Source: an uncultured Eubacteriales bacterium | GTDB lineage: Bacteria > Bacillota > Clostridia > Christensenellales > Aristaeellaceae | Direction of reading: 5' to 3' | Assembly (NCBI GenBank): GCA_902785105.1 | Contig: CACZXF010000011.1 | Coordinates: forward strand, 1 to 38,742 | Length of the DNA: 38,742 nucleotides | Part shown: positions 32,296 through 38,742 of the stretch, one piece after another | Position numbering within the stretch: the first letter of the stretch is position 1 | Layout of the letters: each line of letters begins with the position of its first letter | Translations under genes and position numbers: made by a program | Notes under the pieces: generated by a model | The model's input: the letters and a program-made list of their open reading frames with translations, nothing else | Databases searched by the model: none | Told to the model about the DNA's origin: nothing

Positions 32296-33024
32296 ATGTC
32301 GAACGCTGAAAAGACGAGGAAGCTGATGCTGGCTGGAATCGCCGGATGTCTGCTTTATGTGGTCGGGGATTTCCTGTTTGCCGCCACGGCTCGGGGTCAG
32401 TCGACGGAAACCATCGGCCTGTTCACCCGGGTGGCATATCTGGACATGGCGGAGTGGCGCATGTGGGGGAGTATACTGTGCGGCTTTACGGGTTCGCTTC
32501 TGTACTACATGGGCTTTCATCAGATGTATGGCCTGCTGGACCTTCGCGTGATCGGGCAGAAGGACAGGCTCTGGGTCCGGCTGTTCAAGGTGGCGTACAT
32601 CACCGGCACCGTCGCCTGGACCTGGGTGCACGCCATGTTCATGACGGATGCGCTGATCTTCAAATATGTGTTCAACGCTTACGGCGATATGCAGACGGCG
32701 GCGGACATCGCCAACCGGGTTTTTTATGCCAACGCGCCGGGCATGGCGGTAGCCTACATACTCTGTGACGTGGAGCTGACGGTCATCATGATTGCGCTGG
32801 TCTGGAAAGGAATCATTCCTTTGAAAAGCACCGGTGCGCGCATTTTGGCGACGCTGTGCAACCCACTCATGCTGCCTGGGGTCGTGGGGAACCTGCTGGC
32901 GCTGCTGCCCTGGCCGCTGAACCAACTGGATCACGGCACGGAGTCCTTCGGCCACGCGCTGGTACTTGTGCTGGGATTGATATTGCTTGAAGAAACGCGA
33001 CGAAAGCCTGCGAACAACAACTGA
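32296..33024 (+). CDS. Multi-spanning membrane protein of unknown function
   Basis: The 242-residue protein has about six membrane helices: near 10-30, 56-78, 97-117, 145-168, 180-205 and 215-232. Charged loops include QKDRLWVRLFK. I do not recognise the family. The start follows GAAGGGG and is three bases after the methyltransferase stop, so it belongs to the same operon. A role in moving the substrate or product of the methyltransferases is possible. No clear terminator follows, and the next gene has its own promoter. Confidence 0.7.
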   Translation: MSNAEKTRKLMLAGIAGCLLYVVGDFLFAATARGQSTETIGLFTRVAYLDMAEWRMWGSILCGFTGSLLYYMGFHQMYGLLDLRVIGQKDRLWVRLFKVAYITGTVAWTWVHAMFMTDALIFKYVFNAYGDMQTAADIANRVFYANAPGMAVAYILCDVELTVIMIALVWKGIIPLKSTGARILATLCNPLMLPGVVGNLLALLPWPLNQLDHGTESFGHALVLVLGLILLEETRRKPANNN

Positions 33025-33095
33025 CAATAATATCAGCATAATTTGGTTTTCGCCTGTCAAGTTCCCATAATAAATGTGAAATTCACGAAAAACCA

Positions 33096-33127
33096 TTGAC
33101 ATTACGGAGGAGTTAGTGTAATATAAT
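33096..33127 (+). promoter_or_regulatory. Promoter of the DUF3793-flavodoxin operon
   Basis: A perfect TTGACA (33096-33101) is followed at 17 bases by TAATAT (33119-33124) and at 20 bases by TATAAT (33122-33127). The first has better spacing, the second the better hexamer. An AGTTAG half-site lies in the spacer at 33111-33116 and operator D starts just after. Confidence 0.65.
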
Positions 33128-33131
33128 ATTG

Positions 33132-33149
33132 AATTAGATAAAACTAATT
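33132..33149. promoter_or_regulatory. Operator-like inverted repeat, site D (perfect)
   Basis: AATTAG-ATAAAA-CTAATT is a perfect inverted repeat at the predicted transcription start, six bases before the GGAGGG ribosome site. It is the best copy of the shared RTTAG-N6-CTAAY pattern. Confidence 0.65.
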
Positions 33150-33167
33150 TGCTTGGAGGGATGTTAC

Positions 33168-33722
33168 GTGCTGGATCGCGCCATCATCGATCACGCCTCG
33201 CCCACGCTGGCTCGGCTAAAGCTGGGCAATCTGTTCAACCATACCATGGGACAGGACTTTCCCGTGGAATTTGCCGCTCTGCGCAGGCAGCTTATGGACA
33301 AGGGTGTGACGATGACGATCCTGAAGGTCTCCGGGGGCAAGGCGCTGATCTATCTCTACCGGGCGGAGGAACTGGAGAGAACGCTTGCGGACGAAGGCGT
33401 GCGGCAATTGCTTGAAACCTGCGGCTACAGTCACTTTGATGTGGGTGGAGCGCTAAAGACGCTGCGGGCACGGCTTCACGACCTCGACAGCTTTCCCCAC
33501 GAGATCGGCGTCTTTCTGGGCTATCCGCTGGAGGACGTCGTGGGGTTCATCGAAAACGGCGGCAGGAACTGCCTGTCCTGCGGCTGCTGGAAGGTGTATT
33601 CCAATGAATGCGCGGCGCTCGCGGCGTTTGCGCGATTTGAGAAGTGCAAGACAGTCTATCAACGGCTGTTTGCGTCGGGCTGCCCGCTGACCCGTCTGAC
33701 GGTGGCGGCCAGAACGGCATAA
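33168..33722 (+). CDS. DUF3793 family protein
   Basis: The 184-residue product starts at GTG 33168, seven bases after GGAGGG. The family signature is clear in HEIGVFLGYPLEDVVGFIEN, the CLSCGCWKVYSNE segment and the closing FEKCKTVYQRLF. DUF3793 genes are often found beside flavodoxins and ferrous-iron transport genes in Clostridia, and here a flavodoxin follows. The cysteines (CLSCGC) could bind iron or a cluster. The role is unknown; an iron- or redox-linked function is inferred from neighbours. The stop lies 21 bases before the flavodoxin start. Confidence 0.85.
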   Translation: MLDRAIIDHASPTLARLKLGNLFNHTMGQDFPVEFAALRRQLMDKGVTMTILKVSGGKALIYLYRAEELERTLADEGVRQLLETCGYSHFDVGGALKTLRARLHDLDSFPHEIGVFLGYPLEDVVGFIENGGRNCLSCGCWKVYSNECAALAAFARFEKCKTVYQRLFASGCPLTRLTVAARTA

Positions 33723-33743
33723 ATATCGAGGAGGAATATCAAA

Positions 33744-34151
33744 ATGAGCAAGGTAGCAGTCGTGTTTTACAGCGGTTCCGGCAACACCGAGGCCATGGCG
33801 GACGTGATCGTGAACGCCTTGGGCGCGGACAAGATCGAGGCGGAGGCCTTCGGCGCGGCGAAGGTGGCTGACTATGATGCCATCGCCTTCGGATGCCCGG
33901 CCATGGGCGACGAGGTGTTGGAGGAGACCATCTTCCAGCCCATGTGGGATGACGTGAAGACCGGCCTGGCGGGCAAGAAGGTGGCGCTGTTCGGCTCCTA
34001 TGGCTGGGGTGACGGCCAGTGGATGCGTGACTGGGAAGCGGACGCCCAGGCCAATGGCGTGACTCTGGCCTGCGAGAGCGTGATCTGCAATGAGGCTCCC
34101 GACGACGAAGCCAACGCGGCGCTGGAAGCGCTGGCAAAGGCCATCGGCTGA
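33744..34151 (+). CDS. Short-chain flavodoxin
   Basis: Flavodoxins carry electrons on FMN and often replace ferredoxin when iron is scarce. The 135-residue product has the FMN phosphate loop YSGSGNTEAMA near residue 9, the FGCPAMGDEVLEE flavin-side loop and the second loop FGSYGWGDGQWM. Length fits the short-chain type. An AGGAGGA site precedes the start. It is the middle gene of a three-gene operon under operator D, which fits control by iron or redox state. Confidence 0.93.
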   Translation: MSKVAVVFYSGSGNTEAMADVIVNALGADKIEAEAFGAAKVADYDAIAFGCPAMGDEVLEETIFQPMWDDVKTGLAGKKVALFGSYGWGDGQWMRDWEADAQANGVTLACESVICNEAPDDEANAALEALAKAIG

Positions 34152-34167
34152 ACGGAGGACATGTGAG

Positions 34168-35832
34168 ATGAAGAAGCTATCGTGTATACTGCTGGTCTTG
34201 GTGATGATGCTTGGCGCGATGGCCCTTGCGGAGACGACGGGCGTCATCGAGATTGGCACTGTCGAGGAGCTGGCCGCGATCAATGACAACCTTTCGGGGA
34301 ATTACGTCCTGACTGCCGACCTCGATCTGGCGGGTGTGGAATGGAAGTCCATTGGCGCTTACGCGCCCTCCGGCGAGAGTGCCGAGGAGCAGGAGATCCC
34401 CGCCGCTGAGACTGCCTTTACCGGTAGCTTCGACGGCCAGGGGCACACCATTTCCAATCTCGTCATCAATCAGCCCGAGGGATGGGCGCAGGGCCTGTTC
34501 GGCTGCGTTTCCAACGCGAAGGTCGGCAACTTTACCCTGGAGAACGCCACCGTGGACGCGCAGATGATGAGCGCTGACGTGGTGGGCTATGCCTACTGCT
34601 CCACCGTGAGCAATGTGACACTTGTGAATGGCAGGGTCAACGCCCACTGGGGCGAAGCGAGCGCCGAGGGCATGTATGGCGGCATCGTCGGTGCGGGCAT
34701 GGGCTCCATGGTGGAGAACTGCACCGCCCAGGCGGATATCACGCTGCCCGACGGCACCGCAAACGCGGGCATCGTGGGCGGCGGCCTGGAGATGACCAGT
34801 GTCGTGGGCTGCACTGCCACCGGCACCGTCACCGCGGGCAACGATTGCTACGGCCTGGGTGGCGTATCCGGCTGCGGCTTCGCGGCGGAGCAGTTCACGG
34901 ATTGCACGGCGGATAATGTGGTCATCACCGCCGGCGACAACTGCTTCTGGATCGGCGGCGTCACGGGCTATGCGGGCGGCTATGCGGACGAACAGTACGG
35001 CATGCCCGTGACCGTGTTCACGAATTGCGTCGCAAAGAATATGACCGTCAATGCGGGCGCAAACGCCGACGGCATCGGCGACATCGTGGGTGCGGGCTTT
35101 TACAATGAGCAGGTGGCCCAGTCCATGGGCGCGCCCTTCGACCAGCCGACTCAGTTTGAGCTGGTGAATTGCACGACGGACAGTGCGAAAGCTGACGACA
35201 CTGCCGCCGCGGCACAACTGCTTGAGGATGTGAAAGGCACATACGTGGCACTTTTCCCGATTATCACCGATCCCGCTTACGATCAGATCTGGCTGGACCA
35301 CTGCGCCGCCGTGGTGGGGGATGAGATGGCTCCGGCGGTGGCACAGGCCCTGAAGGATGCCTGCAACGGCACGATCTATGGCCAGGAGGCTATCGACGTC
35401 TACGGCGACGGCTCCAACGGCGCGCAGTTCGACTGCCTGTTCATCAATGGCGTGGACCAGATCACCTTCGACGGCGCGGTCATTAGCGGCACGCTGGCGG
35501 GCGAAACGGTGTTTTCTCACGAGTACGCCTATGTCAGCCCTCTGTCACTGGGCGGCATGATGAACGGCTACCTCTATGAGACTGCCGACGCGGATGCGGG
35601 CGAATTCAAATACTTCTTCATGATGCCCGACACACCGGCCAGCACCTATCACCTGGAGTTCCGCTACGGCAGTGACGTAGACGCTCTGACCGAGTACGCC
35701 ACCGGCCCCTATGCCTACTGGCTTGCCGCCGGTTTCACGGTGGATGCGGACCAGACGATGACCGAGAACGTGATCGGCCTGTTCTGCGACGAGAATCTGG
35801 CGGAGATGGCCGGCGAACAGCCTGCTGCCTGA
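34168..35832 (+). CDS. Secreted beta-helix (GLUG-like) protein with C-terminal ZinT-like metal-binding domain
   Basis: The start at 34168 has GGAGG nine bases upstream. The 554-residue product has a signal peptide (1-21, ending AMALA). Residues about 30-330 form GLUG-like turns, seen in repeats such as GGIVGAGMGSMVENCTA, AGIVGGGLEMTSVVGCTA and GGVSGCGFAAEQFTDCTA, expected to build a beta-helix. Residues about 351-554 resemble ZinT lipocalins: IYGQEAIDVYG, FINGVDQITFDGAVISGT, GEFKYFFMMPDT, YHLEFRYGSD and GPYAYWLAAG. His495 matches the first histidine of the ZinT HFH block; the second is Glu. No sortase motif or lipobox is seen, so it is probably released. A metal-capture role is inferred. Confidence 0.72.
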   Translation: MKKLSCILLVLVMMLGAMALAETTGVIEIGTVEELAAINDNLSGNYVLTADLDLAGVEWKSIGAYAPSGESAEEQEIPAAETAFTGSFDGQGHTISNLVINQPEGWAQGLFGCVSNAKVGNFTLENATVDAQMMSADVVGYAYCSTVSNVTLVNGRVNAHWGEASAEGMYGGIVGAGMGSMVENCTAQADITLPDGTANAGIVGGGLEMTSVVGCTATGTVTAGNDCYGLGGVSGCGFAAEQFTDCTADNVVITAGDNCFWIGGVTGYAGGYADEQYGMPVTVFTNCVAKNMTVNAGANADGIGDIVGAGFYNEQVAQSMGAPFDQPTQFELVNCTTDSAKADDTAAAAQLLEDVKGTYVALFPIITDPAYDQIWLDHCAAVVGDEMAPAVAQALKDACNGTIYGQEAIDVYGDGSNGAQFDCLFINGVDQITFDGAVISGTLAGETVFSHEYAYVSPLSLGGMMNGYLYETADADAGEFKYFFMMPDTPASTYHLEFRYGSDVDALTEYATGPYAYWLAAGFTVDADQTMTENVIGLFCDENLAEMAGEQPAA

Positions 35833-35850
35833 CAAAAAGCCAGACATACA

Positions 35851-35890
35851 ACAGGGACTCTGAGTGCTCAGAGTCCCTGTTCTGCTGCAT
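35851..35890 (+). terminator. Terminator of the flavodoxin operon
   Basis: ACAGGGACTCTGAG (35851-35864) pairs perfectly with CTCAGAGTCCCTGT (35867-35880) around a TG loop. The tail TCTGCT is T-poor, so strength is moderate. It starts 18 bases after the ZinT-like gene. Confidence 0.7.
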
Positions 35891-35945
35891 GACGATAAAC
35901 GTACTGTCAAACCTAACGTTGCTGACGGGCGATATAGTGTCAGAG

Positions 35946-36476
35946 ATGAAGAAAAACAAACTCCTCTCTGTACAAACATGGGTGTGGCACAATACATTCG
36001 CGGATAATACAGATAGAGACGATACCTATCAATAGCGTGATCACTGCTGAAGATTATAGCGATCACTGGTTCACATCATCCATCGCGGACTATGTAGATG
36101 AGGAATATGACCCTGAGGAGCCCTTATCGAATCTCAGATTTATCCTTGGCGCATGCGGAGATCTTGTGGAGTTCTTCGCTGATGAGAAGGGCGCGGTGTG
36201 ATTTTCAGAGAAGGCTTTCAGTGGGCTTATTTCGCTGCGGGGTTTGATGTCTTCCAGGAGGCGATACAGAAATTGACTGCTTCTTCCACACTGGATCGGT
36301 TTTGCTCTGGCACCCTCTGACAGAAACTGTACGACCTAAACAGCGCCTATGACAATGAGACCGGATTCTATATCGAGAACGAAGAACTGGGCTTAATGAC
36401 TCTGGCGAGATTTATGCGGTTGGCAAAGCCTGACGTGAAGTATTACTTCGTCGGAACGCTGGATTATCATTTTTGA
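35946..36476 (+). pseudogene. Broken ORF of unknown family (frameshifts and an in-frame TGA)
   Basis: Three joined stretches read like one protein. An opening MKKNKLLSVQTWVWHNTF ends at TAG 36033. A +1 frame gives HWFTSSIADYVDEEYDPEE and ILGACGDLVEFFADEK, ending at TGA 36199. A third frame from 36201 gives FREGFQWAYFAAGFDVFQEA, meets TGA at 36318, and continues as YDLNSAYDNETGFYIENEE and KPDVKYYFVGTLDYHF to TGA 36476. Codon use is coding-like and less GC-rich than the neighbours. I do not recognise the family; the style recalls accessory proteins of mobile elements. Confidence 0.5.
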
Positions 36477-36566
36477 GTGACCACACATCTTCTTCCATCC
36501 GGGCGAGCAAAGGGAAAATATCCAAACAAAACCCCAAAAAAGACGAACAAAGGGGAGGGGAGCGCC

Positions 36567-36755
36567 ATGACAGATGAATTGATCCGCAGACTTATTGTTG
36601 CAGACCTGTCCAAGCAGCAAGCGTCCAGTGTGACGGCAGAGACGCTTGTCAATCTTTTCATGCCGGATGACGGAAAGAAACTGATTCTGGCAGCAGAAAA
36701 ACCAGGTAACAGAGATGAACACAATAGTCCAGGAGATGAAGGCTCAATACCTTGA
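36567..36755 (+). CDS. Small hypothetical protein (62 aa)
   Basis: The start at 36567 follows a strong GGGGAGGGGAG site. The product begins MTDELIRRLIVADLSKQQAS and is mostly helical to about residue 45. The last part, GNRDEHNSPGDEGSIP, looks out of frame and overlaps the next small ORF, so the gene may be frameshifted near its end. Base composition is lower in GC than the conserved genes. No family recognised. Confidence 0.45.
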   Translation: MTDELIRRLIVADLSKQQASSVTAETLVNLFMPDDGKKLILAAEKPGNRDEHNSPGDEGSIP

Positions 36756-36837
36756 TTTAAAGCGAAAGATGGTCACATTCGCAGACAATACACTCTTCTG
36801 CGAAGATAATCGTGTGACTCTAATAAATAGTGATTAA
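36715..36837 (+). CDS. Small hypothetical ORF (40 aa)
   Basis: The frame reads MNTIVQEMKAQYLDLKRK then MVTFADNTLFCEDNRVTLI. It overlaps the end of the preceding small ORF by 41 bases in another frame and has only a weak ribosome site. It may be the true continuation of that gene after a frameshift, or a separate short gene. No family recognised. Confidence 0.35.
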   Translation: MNTIVQEMKAQYLDLKRKMVTFADNTLFCEDNRVTLINSD

Positions 36838-36893
36838 GCACATCTATTTTTTTAACTTGACTCCGATTCTCCAAAGTGCTGTAGTTTTATTAT

Positions 36894-36911
36894 GATTAGA
36901 AAAATCTAACT
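36894..36911. promoter_or_regulatory. Operator-like inverted repeat, site E
   Basis: GATTAG-AAAAAT-CTAACT matches the shared RTTAG-N6-CTAAY pattern with five perfect arm pairs. A TATAAT at 36911-36916 directly follows, so the site would occupy the -35 to -10 spacer of a promoter for the DUF4198-like remnant. No good -35 is visible. Confidence 0.55.
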
Positions 36912-36938
36912 ATAATGTATAGAATTGGAGGATTGTCA

Positions 36939-37350
36939 TGAAAAAAACCGAGTTCTTGTCTTGCTCCTGCCTGTAGCCATGTCCGTTATCCCCATGAGTG
37001 CATCCGCGCATGGCGTGTGGTTCGCAATGCGCTGTGATCGTACACAGTTGGTTTGTGGCGAAGGCTGGAAGGATAATGGCTATGCCCCCAATGAACTGAT
37101 CCGCATGAATGGATACGAAGCGTCTTACGCCGATGTAAACGTTGAGCCTGTCAATCCTCCAATGAACTTCGGTGATACCATTATCGTACCGGGTGCCGCA
37201 AATGTCAACCATGGAGGTGAAAGCGCGCCGCCCCATGGAACCTTCCGGGCTATGCCCTTCAGGTTCCATGGGGCGGATGGACGACCGTTTTTTTTCGTCC
37301 ATGTACTTCTCACTTCCCCACAACAACTAATATACGAGGAGGATTACTGA
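36939..37350 (+). pseudogene. Frameshifted DUF4198/NikM-like secreted metal-binding protein remnant
   Basis: ATG 36939 has a GGAGG site seven bases upstream but runs into TAG after 12 codons. Adding one A to the A7 run at 36942-36948 would open a frame with a signal peptide (MKKNRVLVLLLPVAMSV, cleavage SASA-HG). The mature start HGVWFAMRCDRTQLVCGEG and KDNGYAPNELIRMNGYEA resembles DUF4198 periplasmic proteins linked to nickel/cobalt uptake. Past residue about 95 the frame runs through a long hairpin and looks non-native, so the C-terminus is probably lost too. It could be off by mutation, switched by slippage, or rescued by slippage during transcription; decay is the simplest view. Confidence 0.5.
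37228..37302 (+). terminator. Long hairpin followed by a T8 tract inside the remnant
   Basis: CCGCCCCATGGAACCT (37228-37243) pairs perfectly over 16 bp with 37261-37276. An inner GGGC/GCCC stem extends it. A second inverted repeat, ATGGACGA (37277-37284) and TCGTCCAT (37295-37302), encloses T8 at 37288-37295. The arrangement can act as a terminator, with 11 bases between the first stem and the T-run. Confidence 0.5.
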
Positions 37351-37643
37351 TGTTACAGGTTAACGAATCTGACTGGTAGCTGTTCAGGAAGCGCCTGCCT
37401 GACTGTCAGGAAAGGCATATGGAAGGCCTTATTCGGGAGTATGCCGCTCTCTTAGCTGGCTCTGGCGCGGGTTCCGATAAATTCTGGACACTTGAAGCGC
37501 GGATCCGGGAAGATCAGAGGCATGTGGGTGTTGTTGCCCGGATGAGTCGGTCGAATATGTACACGAACCTCCTGGCTTTGCTTCAGGATGGCGTGATCAC
37601 GCTGGATGATCTGAACGGTTTCAGCGACGATCTGAAAGAATGA
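37350..37643 (+). pseudogene. Conserved small clostridial protein interrupted by in-frame TAG at codon 10
   Basis: ATG 37350 has a strong GAGGAGG site seven bases upstream. The frame reads MLQVNESDW, then TAG (37377-37379), then LFRKRLPDCQERHMEGLIRE, DKFWTLEARIRED, MSRSNMYTNLLALLQDG and a closing TLDDLNGFSDDLKE. It fits a small clostridial protein family I recall from its DKFWxLExRI and MSRSNM segments; its role is unknown. The rest of the frame is intact. A single base change (for example AAG to TAG) would explain it. Re-initiation at ATG 37419 would give only 74 residues. Confidence 0.55.
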
Positions 37644-37679
37644 TTTGCATTTGTGATGAGAGATTCTGGTGACGTTGGA

Positions 37680-38573
37680 TCATGTTGAATGACGGAGATA
37701 TGTCTTTATATCTCTAAGAAACAGCTCCGCAGCCGGGGTGAGTATCTGATATTTTTTCCAGACAAAGCGAAAGTGGTATTGTCGCCGGGGCACGAGGGAA
37801 CGAAAGGTGAAGGTGCTGTGCTCGGAAGTGTCTGCAAGTCGGTCCAGACACAGGGCGATGCCCATGCCCTCCTCCACAATGATGGCGGCGTTGAACAGCA
37901 GGTTGTACTGGCAGACGATGTTGGCCCGCGCGGGCTCCAGACCGAAGATGTCCGTGGGCAGATTCACCGACACCGCGCTGCCCTGGCTGGGGATCAGCAG
38001 AGGCTCGCACTCCACGTCCGCGATGGTCAATTCCGCCTTCTGCGCCAGCGGGTGGTCCCGCCTGAGCAAAAAGCCGAAGGTGTCCTCGTCCGGCAGCGGG
38101 ATGGATTCATATTGTTTCATATTGAACGGCTCGATCATCAATCCGAAATCCAATAGGCCCCGGTCCAGCTTTTCTGTCACCTCGTCGGCATTGGCACTGT
38201 ACAGATGGAAGCAGATGCCGGGGTGTTCTCTTTGCAGCGGGATCATTGCCCGGGCGATTTGGCGCATGATCTGCGTCTCTCCGCAGCCGATGAAGATATC
38301 GCCGGAGATCTCGTCCTCCCGGTGAGTGAACTCATCCTTCGTCTTGTCCATCAGATCTACGATCTCCTGCGCGCGCCGCCTTAACCGCATGCCCTCCTGG
38401 GTCAGCCGCACGTTTCGGTTGGTGCGCGTCAGCAGCTGCACGCCCAGTTCTTCCTCCATCTCCCGAATCTGACGTGACAGCGTGGGTTGGGAGAGGTACA
38501 GCGCGTCCGCCGCCCGGGAAAAGCTCTCCTCCCGCGCCACCACCAGAAAATACCTTAAAACGCGAATATCCAT
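37680..38573 (-). CDS. LysR family transcriptional regulator
   Basis: The 297-residue length is typical of LysR regulators. The N-terminal winged helix-turn-helix is clear: MDIRVLRYFLVVAREESFSR, AADALYLSQPTLSRQIREME and LGVQLLTRTNRNVRLTQEG. A linker helix follows and then a two-lobed effector domain (GDIFIGCGETQIMRQIARA, LLDFGLMIEPFN, FGFLLRRDHPLAQK). The ATG has AGGAGG seven bases upstream. No divergent target gene is visible before the window edge, so its regulon is unknown. It is not an obvious reader of the RTTAG-N6-CTAAY sites, since LysR sites are usually T-N11-A. Confidence 0.92.
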   Translation of the reverse strand: MDIRVLRYFLVVAREESFSRAADALYLSQPTLSRQIREMEEELGVQLLTRTNRNVRLTQEGMRLRRRAQEIVDLMDKTKDEFTHREDEISGDIFIGCGETQIMRQIARAMIPLQREHPGICFHLYSANADEVTEKLDRGLLDFGLMIEPFNMKQYESIPLPDEDTFGFLLRRDHPLAQKAELTIADVECEPLLIPSQGSAVSVNLPTDIFGLEPARANIVCQYNLLFNAAIIVEEGMGIALCLDRLADTSEHSTFTFRSLVPRRQYHFRFVWKKYQILTPAAELFLRDIKTYLRHST

Positions 38574-38687
38574 ATTACGACCTCCTGCCGTTACTATTTT
38601 ACTGCCCTTTATTATGCCTGTAAAGCATCAATCATCATTCAAAAGACGGTGTAAAATAGATCTGGGGAAAAGTGAGAGAGGAAGAGC

Positions 38688-38721
38688 GCGAAGCGCCAAC
38701 AGGGGCGCCCCCTAGGGGGCG
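38688..38721. repeat. Palindromic GC-rich sequence near the right edge
   Basis: CGCCCCCTAGGGGGCG (38706-38721) is a perfect 16-base palindrome. Just before it is GCGCGAAGCGCC, which also occurs in the right arm of the repeat element near 22140. This may be the edge of a related dispersed element. Confidence 0.35.
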
Positions 38722-38742
38722 GCGAAAGTTAAGAATATATTA

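Noticed and set aside
27372-33024. Assigning the methyltransferase locus to a named antibiotic, metallophore or arsenic pathway
   Set aside because: No signature enzyme of any such pathway is present; the metallophore idea rests only on the operator and neighbour genes.
31582-33102. A 506-codon minus-strand open frame opposite the methyltransferase operon
   Set aside because: Covers three plus-strand genes with clear motifs and has shadow-like Arg/His/Gln-rich composition.

Overview
The window looks like a chromosome segment of a GC-rich Gram-positive anaerobe of class Clostridia, probably a gut Oscillospirales or Christensenellales type. The basis is a clostridial long-form PurL, purine genes split into a stand-alone AICAR transformylase and an archaeal-type IMP cyclohydrolase, a DnaE-type polymerase, DUF3793 and ATC-hydrolase family genes, and strong AGGAGG ribosome sites. 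No rRNA, tRNA, CRISPR array or intact insertion sequence was seen.

Layout. 1-600: an edge gene fragment, a small coiled-coil protein and a signal-peptide micro-ORF. 600-1577: a P1-family (NylC/DmpA-type) self-processing peptidase. 1732-11674: a minus-strand purine operon purE-purC-purM-purN-purO-purH'(AICARFT only)-purD-purL, with a sigma-A-like promoter and a pair of PurR-box-like sites upstream of purE. 12062-14229: a HAD phosphatase coupled to a two-PAS GGDEF cyclase. 14403-19009: a small secreted protein, holA, comEC and an RNase Z-like metallo-beta-lactamase protein. 19170-23334: a degenerate asparagine synthetase, a membrane-anchored SGNH-like pseudoenzyme, a palindromic repeat element and a DUF362 protein. 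23544-27041: dnaE.

27372-33024 is the most unusual region. Two divergent gene sets share a 212-bp control region: a minus set (ATC-hydrolase family protein, methyltransferase, membrane protein) and a plus set (methyltransferase, membrane-anchored methyltransferase, alpha/beta hydrolase, methyltransferase, multi-TM protein). Together they hold four SAM methyltransferases. I do not recognise this as a described pathway.

33168-35832 carries DUF3793, a flavodoxin and a secreted beta-helix protein with a ZinT-like metal-binding C-terminus. 35900-37650 is a decayed accessory stretch: a multiply broken ORF, two small ORFs, a frameshifted DUF4198/NikM-like remnant and a gene interrupted by an in-frame TAG. 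A LysR regulator (37680-38573) closes the window.

The main new signal is a shared inverted repeat, RTTAG-N6-CTAAY. It occurs at the promoters of the divergent methyltransferase locus, the DUF3793-flavodoxin-ZinT operon and the DUF4198-like remnant. It suggests one regulator, plausibly metal- or redox-responsive, controlling all three.
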